This document shows positions 49,801 to 56,433 of a stretch of DNA of 64,000 nucleotides, one piece after another. Within the stretch, counting starts at the first letter, position 1. Each line of letters starts with the position of its first letter. The DNA is taken from positions 1-64,000 of the forward strand of contig JAPLTX010000024.1 of the NCBI GenBank assembly GCA_026397915.1, read 5' to 3'. Source of the stretch: Verrucomicrobiota bacterium. Its GTDB lineage: Bacteria > Verrucomicrobiota > Verrucomicrobiia > CAIQCK01. The notes under the pieces are model-generated. The model saw only the letters and a program-made list of their open reading frames with translations. It did no database searches and had not been told where the DNA came from. The position numbers and the translations under genes were made by a program.

Positions 49801-51945
49801 GAAGCGCATGAGCATGGCACCTTGCGCCTCGTGCTCGCCGATGCAGCGGGCGATGTCGCCCCGCAGGGCGACCCAGACGGCCGCAGGCAGCGCCTTGATC
49901 TGGTCGACCTCCGGCTTGACGCGCTCGGTTGGGGAGCGGCGGATAACGCCGGCCATCACGTCCTCGTCCTGCGAGAGGATGTCGAGCAGCTCGTCTTCCG
50001 CCAACCCGTGCCGGGCGCACGCCAGATAACTGAGCGCGCGATCCACGAGCATCGCTCCGTGGTTCTCTTCCGCGGAAAGACGGTGAAGAACATGTCGCAT
50101 CAGGCTCGGCGTGTCGGGTGGAAGATGTGAAGGCTCCTGCCACGAGGCCAGACGCGCAGCTTCCGCGGCAGCGGTGCGTAGCCAGAGAGGATTTCTCTCG
50201 TGGGCAAAGTCGTTGAGGATCGCCGAGCGTTGGGCCGGTTGGAGCGTGCGGCCTTCCAAGCCAAGCCAGCGGTGAAGTAGTTTCTCGCCGTTCTCCGGTT
50301 CAAGCTTGTCGAGCACCACGCGGTCTTCCGGATGGGTGATGGCTTCCAAGGCGCGGCAGAGGGAGGCGCGAGGGTCTTGGTTTGGAGTCCCGCCTTTAGG
50401 CGGTTCGGCGTTTTGAGCTTCAGAACCAGACCGGCTGAAGCCGGGACTCCGAACCTCCGCGGGCAACGCAGCGGAGACGACGAGGTGGACGTTCGCGGGC
50501 AATGTTGCCGGCAGCCAATGGAGTTGATGGGCGCGTTGGGTTTCGCTGAGTTGATCCAGCGCATCCAGAAAAAGGATCAGCGGCTTCTCGGCAGTCCCTC
50601 GCCCAAGTGCATCCCGAAACGCCGCGCTCAGAGGAGACATCTCGAACGGGATCTCGTCATCGCGTGGGCCTTTCTGTTCCGGATTCGCGGGCGTAGGCAA
50701 CGGATACTGACGACGAATCGCGCCGACGATGTTTCGCAACAGAGCGATAATGTCCGACGACCCCGGCGTCGCGCCGATGTAGCGTTCAATAATCTCTGAC
50801 TTCTGACCTCCGACCTCTGACCTCTGAAATTCCTCCACCGCTTTCGCCATCAGCGCCGACTTTCCTGAACCGGCCACGCCAAAGACCACCAACGGGCGAC
50901 CCGCCTCGGCTGCCAGATAGCCGGCAATGCGCCGCAAAGGTTCTTCGCGACCGAGAAAGCCGTCGCGTCGCTCCGCGCCGAAGTCACGGTGAGCCTGTTC
51001 TTCCTGCACATCGGGCGCGATGGTTTCCAGCCTTGCGATCTGCGCCAGGACAACCTTCTCCAATGCCCGGTAAACGTCCTCGGCAAACTGGCTCAGGTCA
51101 TCGTCGGTGAAGCTGCCTGCCTCCCGCCAGTCCACGGCGTAGCGATGGAAGTTGTCCGCACCGAGATGCCGTTGAAGTTTATCCCGCAGGCCATCCAGCC
51201 GCCGTTTCGATTCGATGTCCTCGCCACCGTTCGGCAGGCGGTCCACGAAGTTCTCGTGCGGCGTCCGGGCCGGCGCATAGCGGATCGAGCGGACGAAGGC
51301 GTGAACGTGTTCGCGGGCGTCCTCCACCCTCAACGCGCCGTGCAGGATTTCCTGGTGGGTGGCCGAGAGACCGATGGAGGTTTCCAGAACGATCCGCTCC
51401 TCGGTGCTGAGCGAGGCATCCGCGAGCAGCCGGGCCGCCGCACGCTCCATCGCCGCGAGCAGGGGGCGTTCGACTTCCCTGCACCAAGCGTCGTAGTCCG
51501 CCACCGTTCCTTCGCGCGGTTGGAGGACGTATTCCGCGGGCACGGCGTTGTCATCGCGCCGATACCACCGCAACGCGGCGGCTGCCTGTGGACCGTCGCT
51601 CTCCACCCACGGTTTGAGCTGCTCGAACAGGTCCGCCCGGACGGTTTCCGGCAACGGCCGCCAGCCGTAGCGGTCGCCGAGCAGGACGAGGAAGTTGGGC
51701 TTCGGCGTGCCCTGCTGGCAACGCGCCAGCTCCCGCAGGCAAATCCGCATGGTGCGGTTGTGGCGTCCGGCCTCCTCGCTGACGCCCCAGCGCAGGTCAA
51801 TGGCCTGGAAGCGGAGTCCTTTGGAGAGGCAAAGCTGTTTGAGCTTGGGGAAAACCACGCGTTGCAGCAGGTCCCGCTCCGCCTTCATGTCCGAGAAGGT
51901 GGAGCTGACGAAGAGGCGGATGGTGCGATGGGAATGTGCAGCCAT
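46837..51945 (-). CDS. Giant STAND NTPase: DUF4062 - NACHT-like ATPase - 14 WD40 repeats - zinc ribbon
   Basis: The product has 1,702 residues. The N-terminal DUF4062 (about 8-110) reads IRLFVSSTFSDMKAERDLLQ. A P-loop ATPase follows with Walker A GVAGSGKSALMAK near 352-365 and Walker B LILFLDALDQLSE. A helical region leads to 14 near-identical WD40 repeats (about 985-1572, unit LEGHS...VTPDGRRAVSGS...TLRVWDLESGQCLRT), enough for two seven-bladed propellers, then a degenerate repeat. The last 60 residues hold two CxxC pairs (CPVCG, CHHC). The layout matches NLR-like STAND proteins such as eukaryotic TEP1/NWD1/NPHP3 and fungal HET-E. It may sense a ligand and signal cell death or defence; that role is inferred. 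No effector domain beyond DUF4062 is obvious. Confidence 0.9.
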   Translation of the reverse strand: MAAHSHRTIRLFVSSTFSDMKAERDLLQRVVFPKLKQLCLSKGLRFQAIDLRWGVSEEAGRHNRTMRICLRELARCQQGTPKPNFLVLLGDRYGWRPLPETVRADLFEQLKPWVESDGPQAAAALRWYRRDDNAVPAEYVLQPREGTVADYDAWCREVERPLLAAMERAAARLLADASLSTEERIVLETSIGLSATHQEILHGALRVEDAREHVHAFVRSIRYAPARTPHENFVDRLPNGGEDIESKRRLDGLRDKLQRHLGADNFHRYAVDWREAGSFTDDDLSQFAEDVYRALEKVVLAQIARLETIAPDVQEEQAHRDFGAERRDGFLGREEPLRRIAGYLAAEAGRPLVVFGVAGSGKSALMAKAVEEFQRSEVGGQKSEIIERYIGATPGSSDIIALLRNIVGAIRRQYPLPTPANPEQKGPRDDEIPFEMSPLSAAFRDALGRGTAEKPLILFLDALDQLSETQRAHQLHWLPATLPANVHLVVSAALPAEVRSPGFSRSGSEAQNAEPPKGGTPNQDPRASLCRALEAITHPEDRVVLDKLEPENGEKLLHRWLGLEGRTLQPAQRSAILNDFAHERNPLWLRTAAAEAARLASWQEPSHLPPDTPSLMRHVLHRLSAEENHGAMLVDRALSYLACARHGLAEDELLDILSQDEDVMAGVIRRSPTERVKPEVDQIKALPAAVWVALRGDIARCIGEHEAQGAMLMRFYHRSFREAVEVEFLLERTDRRDRHTHLASVFSRHPWTLPSTPGAEATLSDPPDARKTSELPWHLFQSAENSDPDHQRPEVWDPVAATLCDMCFVEAKCRADQVLELQPDYQMALSSLPENQLKLREEGEREARTKRWTDELIAYAQEWSTRRDRQARGEQVSEPEPELPAPVPSCRMWTDDEIQAECRRIIEHPTRCDRLEAFAGFVSGQCYLLLEHGQRPGFVVQHAFNTEPAGAVHDAAVPLLTALSAPHLLRRWPPDSLANPKHALLRTLEGHSGGGLNVSVTSDGRRAVSGSSDKTLRVWDLESGQCLRTLEGHSAIVLRVSVTPDGRRAVSGSWDKTLRVWDLESGQCLRTLEGHSAIVLSVSVTPDGRRAVSGSSDKTLRVWDLESGQCLRTLEGHSGGVLSVSVTPDGRRAVSGNEDKTLRVWDLERVGHSAYVRSVSMTPDGQRAVSGSIWPDHTMRVWDLESGQCLRTLEGHCSWNSVSVTPDGQRAVSGGNDNTLRVWDLESGRCLRTLEGHSDWVNSVSVTPDGRHAVSGSRGHTLRVWDLESRRCLRTTEGHSGRVNSVSVTPDGRRAVSVSDDHTPRVWDLRSGQCLRTLEGHSSRVQSIAMTPDGRRAVSGSDDQTLRVWNLENGQCVRTLEGHSAYVSSVRVTPDGRHAVSGTGSFGSHRDHTLRVWDLESGQCLRTLEGHSDWVNSVSVTPNGRRAVSGSQDKTLRVWNLENGQCVRTLEGHSAYVSSVRVTPDGRRAVSGSFDHTLRVWVLESGQCLRTLEGHSEGVSRVNVTPDGRRAVSGSSDHTLRVWDLESGQCLRTLEGHSAYVSSVGVTPDGRRAVSGSSDNTLRVWNLESGQCVSVFSATGPIWRTATGGSEMVVAGTSLGEVLFLELRNVPLGAAILTVQRLQQLTSPDSTHYAARCPVCGTEFAPSANITAAITALSAHLAPTQSPCLDLPAAAFADPRLLSACHHCARTLEFNPFFVELG
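47230..48993 (-). repeat. Tandem 126-bp coding repeats encoding WD40 blades
   Basis: Fourteen units of about 42 codons are highly alike at the DNA level as well as the protein level. Irregularities include a nine-codon loss at the junction of units 4 and 5, a two-codon loss in unit 6, a six-codon gain in unit 10 and a two-codon gain in unit 5. Such homogeneity indicates recent duplication or gene conversion. Confidence 0.9.
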
Positions 51946-52128
51946 AGTTCAAGGGCGAGTCGGATTTCGGTCGGTTCCCATTAGCTGTGACTCCAAGGTT
52001 GAGATAACCCGTTCTCAGAAAACGGCGCCGAACGCGAGCAAAAACGGTTGCCAGCGGGACGCAAGAAATCTTTGGGCTTGTCTCAGCCGGTAGTGCTGCC
52101 ACCATTTGGTTTTCGGGATCAATGTTGT
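51946..52128. promoter_or_regulatory. Divergent region between the STAND gene and the methyltransferase
   Basis: This 183-bp gap separates two divergent genes and must hold both promoters. No convincing hexamer pair, operator or Shine-Dalgarno was seen on either side. The methyltransferase frame is open through part of it (from 52048), so a longer N-terminus is possible. Confidence 0.3.
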
Positions 52129-53016
52129 ATGGAAAAGGAATATCTGGCGACGGGCTTCAGGGACGTTGACGGCGCGCAGAACCAGGACGCGTATTTCGAC
52201 TGCCTGACGTTGCTGGACTCGCTGCCCTACTACCGGAAATACAAGTCCCGAAGCTACGATCTGTTGGAACTCCGCCCCGGCCAGACAGTGCTGGAAGCCG
52301 GCTGTGGTCTCGGCGACGACGCTTTTCGGATGGCCGAACGGGTCATGCCCGGCGGCAAGGTCATCGGCGTAGATGCCAGCGCCGCCATGATCCATAAGGC
52401 CCGGTCACGCGACCTGGCCGCGCGATTGCCGGTCGAGTTTCTGGTTGGGGATATCAAGGCGCTGCCCTTTGCAAACCATTCCTTTGCACGCTGCCGGGTT
52501 GACCGCGTGCTTCAACACATTCGCGAGCCGCAACGGGCCATAGCCGAACTCGTCCGCGTCCTTGAACCGGGCGGCCTGCTTCTGGCGTATGACAACGACT
52601 GGGGGACGTTCGCGATTGCGTCAGATGAGACGGAGACGACGAGGGCTATCGAGCGTCGCTGGCGCGGTTCCTTCGCCAACAACGGGATTGGCCGCGACCT
52701 GCCGGACTATTTTCGCGCCGCCGGCTTGGCGGATGCGGCCATCCATCCCGGCACGTCCGTCATCACCGATTTTGAAACGGCGGACAAGGTGTATAACCTG
52801 CGGGCGACAGTTCAGAAGGCGGTGGAAGAAAACCTCATCTCCGCATCCCAAGGCCGCGCCTGGATTGATGAGCAGATCGAGAGAAGCACGAAGGGCAGTT
52901 TCAGCGCGTCGCTGACGGCCTACACCGTTGTTGGAAAGAAACGCCGCGGCGGCGCTCAGACCAGTGGCAACTGCTCGTCGCCGTCGGCCGTGACGCGTCC
53001 GCGCAACGCCGGGTAG
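52129..53016 (+). CDS. Class I SAM-dependent methyltransferase with an antisense-derived C-terminal tail
   Basis: The product has 295 residues. The SAM-binding motif VLEAGCGLGDDAFRMAERVM, then KVIGVDASAAMIHKARSRDL and VEFLVGDIKALPFANHSFAR, fits the UbiE/Methyltransf_11 type. The fold ends near AYTVVGKK; the last 20 residues are read from the strand opposite the DUF72 3' end, so the natural stop seems lost. The ATG at 52129 is preferred to 52048 because conserved sequence begins at MEKEYLATG. It is divergent from the STAND gene. Substrate unknown. Confidence 0.85.
   Translation: MEKEYLATGFRDVDGAQNQDAYFDCLTLLDSLPYYRKYKSRSYDLLELRPGQTVLEAGCGLGDDAFRMAERVMPGGKVIGVDASAAMIHKARSRDLAARLPVEFLVGDIKALPFANHSFARCRVDRVLQHIREPQRAIAELVRVLEPGGLLLAYDNDWGTFAIASDETETTRAIERRWRGSFANNGIGRDLPDYFRAAGLADAAIHPGTSVITDFETADKVYNLRATVQKAVEENLISASQGRAWIDEQIERSTKGSFSASLTAYTVVGKKRRGGAQTSGNCSSPSAVTRPRNAG
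52953..52977. repeat. Right copy of the 25-bp direct repeat, overlapping the DUF72 stop
   Basis: It matches 46730-46754 at 23 of 25 bases and contains the last six codons and the stop of the DUF72 gene. A gene 3' end duplicated in direct orientation at the far side of a segment is the usual scar of integration into a gene end. Confidence 0.6.
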
Positions 53017-53861
53017 CGCGCCAACAGCGACGCGGGCGCCTTCACCGCCGCCGCGTCCTCCGTCAAACGCCCCTGCATCTCCAGCGCGTTGGCGAACGCT
53101 TTCGCGTCGCGGTGGTTGTTGAAAACCACGAACGTTTTCCTCGTCTGGCTGGCCACCTGCTTGATCCTTATGAGCAGTTCGCCTAACTCCATGTCCGAAT
53201 AGAGGTAGTCGTATCGGCCACCGTAAACCTCCTGCTCGCGGCGGAACCAGTTGGCGGCGTTGCGACCGTGGAGTCGGACGTAGCCCATGTCGGTCGTCGC
53301 GCGCGTCTCCATCCCGATGCAATGCTCCAACGCCGGCTGGTCAATGCCGCAAAACGTGATGCGCCGCTCGCGGAAGAACTCCATCGTTTCTCCGCCGAGC
53401 CAGGAATCGTGCCGCACCTCCGCCGCCACCGGCCAGCCGGCGAAATCGTCCGCCAAGCGCGCGAGCCAGTCGCGGTTCGCAGCGTCGTTGCGGAACGACC
53501 ACGGAAATTGGAACAGCAGCGCGTCGAGCCGCCCCGCCGCCCGCAGCGGCTCCAGCCCGCGCGTGCCGAACCGCAAATCGTCCCGCGTCCACGGAGTGCG
53601 CCGGTCGTGCGTGAACCGCTGCCAAGCTTTGGCGAGGAGGCGGAAGTCGGGCCGATCGGCAAGTTTCTTCAGCCAGCTTTCCGTCACGCGAGGCTCCAGC
53701 GGCCGGTAGAACGACGCGTCCACCTCGATGCAGCCGAGATATTGAGCAACCGTCCGTAGCCGCTCGCCGGGATTGCCCTTCGGATAGACAACGCCCTCCC
53801 AATCCGGATAACTCCACCCCGCCGTGCCGACGTAGATCGGCTCACTCCGCGGCGATTTCAT
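52956..53861 (-). CDS. DUF72 (YecE-like) protein
   Basis: The product has 301 residues. IYVGTAGWSYPDWEGVVYPK, then CIEVDASFYRPLEPRVTESW and DALLFQFPWSFRND, then AAEVRHDSWLGGE, and a closing FVVFNNHRDAKAFANALEM are diagnostic of DUF72, a TIM-barrel family of unknown activity. The C-terminus ends EQLPLV. The start overlaps the end of the upstream hydrolase gene by 20 bases on the same strand. Its 3' end overlaps the convergent methyltransferase by 61 bases. Confidence 0.9.
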   Translation of the reverse strand: MKSPRSEPIYVGTAGWSYPDWEGVVYPKGNPGERLRTVAQYLGCIEVDASFYRPLEPRVTESWLKKLADRPDFRLLAKAWQRFTHDRRTPWTRDDLRFGTRGLEPLRAAGRLDALLFQFPWSFRNDAANRDWLARLADDFAGWPVAAEVRHDSWLGGETMEFFRERRITFCGIDQPALEHCIGMETRATTDMGYVRLHGRNAANWFRREQEVYGGRYDYLYSDMELGELLIRIKQVASQTRKTFVVFNNHRDAKAFANALEMQGRLTEDAAAVKAPASLLARYPALRGRVTADGDEQLPLV

Positions 53862-56403
53862 ACCAGAGCGTCTTGAACTGCGGGCCGATCTCGAAACTGA
53901 GCCGGCCGTCGGCGAGCGTCGCGGGAACTTCGCCGCCGCGCGCGCCGGAACCGTCGAGGGCGAACACCTTCGCCGACTTCAGCTTTGTGGCAAGCGTCAC
54001 CTTCGCGGCAATGCCTTCGCAAACCGTCGGCGCGCTGCCCCACTTGTTGCTGACGGTGGTGTGGTCGGCGTTCCAATCCATGCCGGTGTTCTCGACGTTG
54101 CCCGCGGCCACCAACAACAGACGGCGCGACTGCGCAAACGGCTTGCCGTCGGCGGCGTTAAGCGACAGCACGGCGAAGTTACGCGCGTTCGGTTTCACGG
54201 CAAACTCCACGCCGCCGAGCGTCGTCGTCTTGCCGGTGCAGCGGCCCACAACCGCTTTCGCGGCAGGCGCGTCCACCGTGTAGAGCGCGGCGTCGGCGTC
54301 CCACGCCAGTTGCGAGGCGGCACGGCCCTGCCGGGTGGCGGCGAGTTTGCCGACGGTCGAAAAACTCACGCTCGCGCGGCGAGTAAGCAGTTCGGCTGGC
54401 TCGACGCCGGCTTTCTTCCACGCGGCGGTCATCGAAGTGTTTTCCGCCGTCAGCTTCTCAACCTCGCCCGCAGGAATGCTCAAGCGCATCGCGCCTTTCG
54501 CCGGGGCCACATCGCCGCGACGGAACATCAGCGCGGCGGCGGGCAGGAAGGCGAGTTTGGCGGGGTGTTGTTGGAGCGCGAAGTAGCCGTTGATCTTGCC
54601 GTCGGCCCAGTTGGTGCCGCCCCAATCGAATTGGAAAAAGCCGTCCCAGTCCTGCGCGGCGGCAAAGCTCGCGATCATCGGGAACATCTCGGCGGCGTAA
54701 TGGCTCGGCGCGGGATGGTCGTATTCGCTGACGGTAAACGCCTTGCCGGCGACGCGATAGCCGGCGAGCCGCGCGAAGTTGCCGGTGTCCTTGGCGGCGA
54801 CCATCGGCGTGTTCGGGATGAGCCAGTCTTTGGAGTCCCACGGCCGGCGCGGGAAGCGCGGATGCTGCCAGTAGGCGTGCATATCCACGAAGTCGTTGAA
54901 CGACTCGCGATAAGTGCCGGCAATGTCGCCGTAGCTCGCCTGCGTGTCCAGGATGTTGGCGCGAACGCCGAGTTCCTTCTTCAAGAACGTGCGCATCCCG
55001 TCAGTGTAGGCGCGCTCGGTCTCCGCGAGGAAGCGCGTCCAGTCCAGCCCGCACGGCGTCGGCATGAGCGCGCGAGGCGCGGCGACGGTGCCGTTGTCGA
55101 GCGATTCGCCCGCCTTGAGGCCGAGCGAGCCGCCGGGACGCAGCGTCAAGTCTTTCAGCCGGAACTCCCCGGCCGGGCCGCCGCCGAGCACGAAATCAAA
55201 CCGCACTTCGCCCGGCTCGACGCGCGCGGCGCGGAAGGTGAAGCTGAAGTTCTTCCACTGCGGCGTCAGGTCAGCGTCCTCGTTCAGGCCGCAGTTGTGC
55301 CAGTCGGCTTTCTGGAGCCGCACGCTCAACGGCAGTTTGCGCGGTGCGTCGGAACGGGCGGCGAACTCCACGGTGTAGAGCTTGCCTTCCTCCAACGTCA
55401 GGCCGGTCCAGTGCAGTTGCGCGTGCCATTCCACCGCCGGCAGCTTTTTGATAACGACGCGCGTCTCGCCTGAGCCGTCCGTGGTGACTTGGAAGTGCTC
55501 ACCGCCCTGAGTGGAGCACTTGGCTGGCATGAGGCTCGCGCCCAACTCCTCGCGACCGCCCCACGCTGCCAGCAGTTTCTCCTCCGAGCCGTAGCGCGCT
55601 TTGAGCCACGCGTTCCATTTCTTGAGCACATCGTTGCGGTAGTAGTCGGGCAGCGAGGACACCTTGAGTTGAAGCAGCGAGTTCTCGTTGTTGATCTCGA
55701 CGATGGCGACGCACGGCTCGGCGGCGTAGGCGGCCTTGGTGTAGGGGTTGACGTGCGTCAGCAGCGCGCGGGCGTAATCACGCTGCATCCGGATCATCTG
55801 GTCGTTGATCTTGTCCACGCCTTTGCCGTAGTGCGGCAACAGATCCCGCCGCTCGCGGTCGCTGAGGCCGTCGGGAAAATCCTCGCCTTCCCAGTAGTTG
55901 CGCGAGACATGGAGATTGATGTCGGCGTAGATGCCGCGTTTCTTCAGCGCCGCGATGAAGTAATCGAGCCGGTCGAGTTGATCGGGATCGAACTCGTTCT
56001 TCTTCGGCGCGCCGGGCTTCCAGATGCCGCGAGGCGCGGCTTGGTTGTCCATGTGATGGAAACGGATGCAGTTGATGCCGAGGCTGGCGAGCCGCGTGGC
56101 GAGCTTGTCGGCGTCGTCGTGACTGGGAAACGCGCTGGCGAAGGTGAAGTTGGTGGCGAGGAACTTGATGCGTTTGCCGCGGCCGTCCACGAAATGGCCG
56201 TCTTTGGCGCGCACGAAGCCGCCCTTGCCAGCGGGCGCGTCGTTGAGCCACGACACGTTGGCAACGCCGCGGTTCGGCTCCAATCCCGGCATGACGAACG
56301 GGAACATTTCCTCTGCACGCGCGGTGGTTACGGCGACGAGCAGCGCGCTGGCAGCGAGGATGAAACGGGTAACAGCAGAATGAAAATTCAGTTGCGGTAT
56401 CAT
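53842..56403 (-). CDS. Secreted clan GH-A-like glycoside hydrolase with carbohydrate-binding modules
   Basis: The product has 853 residues with a signal peptide (ending TTARAEE). The barrel includes FLATNFTFASAFPSHDDADK, GINCIRFHHMDN and VAIVEINNENSLL with the acid/base Glu after Asn. A beta-rich insert (about 300-440, with VEWHAQLHWTGLTLEEGKLY) looks like a carbohydrate-binding module. The barrel resumes with VDMHAYWQHPRFP and AFTVSEYDHPAPSHYAAEMF, carrying the likely nucleophile Glu. GFFQFDWGGTNW follows. The fold is close to GH5/GH39-type enzymes, but the substrate is unknown. Confidence 0.82.
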   Translation of the reverse strand: MIPQLNFHSAVTRFILAASALLVAVTTARAEEMFPFVMPGLEPNRGVANVSWLNDAPAGKGGFVRAKDGHFVDGRGKRIKFLATNFTFASAFPSHDDADKLATRLASLGINCIRFHHMDNQAAPRGIWKPGAPKKNEFDPDQLDRLDYFIAALKKRGIYADINLHVSRNYWEGEDFPDGLSDRERRDLLPHYGKGVDKINDQMIRMQRDYARALLTHVNPYTKAAYAAEPCVAIVEINNENSLLQLKVSSLPDYYRNDVLKKWNAWLKARYGSEEKLLAAWGGREELGASLMPAKCSTQGGEHFQVTTDGSGETRVVIKKLPAVEWHAQLHWTGLTLEEGKLYTVEFAARSDAPRKLPLSVRLQKADWHNCGLNEDADLTPQWKNFSFTFRAARVEPGEVRFDFVLGGGPAGEFRLKDLTLRPGGSLGLKAGESLDNGTVAAPRALMPTPCGLDWTRFLAETERAYTDGMRTFLKKELGVRANILDTQASYGDIAGTYRESFNDFVDMHAYWQHPRFPRRPWDSKDWLIPNTPMVAAKDTGNFARLAGYRVAGKAFTVSEYDHPAPSHYAAEMFPMIASFAAAQDWDGFFQFDWGGTNWADGKINGYFALQQHPAKLAFLPAAALMFRRGDVAPAKGAMRLSIPAGEVEKLTAENTSMTAAWKKAGVEPAELLTRRASVSFSTVGKLAATRQGRAASQLAWDADAALYTVDAPAAKAVVGRCTGKTTTLGGVEFAVKPNARNFAVLSLNAADGKPFAQSRRLLLVAAGNVENTGMDWNADHTTVSNKWGSAPTVCEGIAAKVTLATKLKSAKVFALDGSGARGGEVPATLADGRLSFEIGPQFKTLWYEIAAE

Positions 56404-56433
56404 GGGAGGTTCCGGACGCCGCGAGACAGAGTT

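Noticed and set aside
52048..52128. Longer N-terminus for the methyltransferase
   Set aside because: The extra 27 residues have no family similarity, and the conserved part begins at MEKEYLATG.
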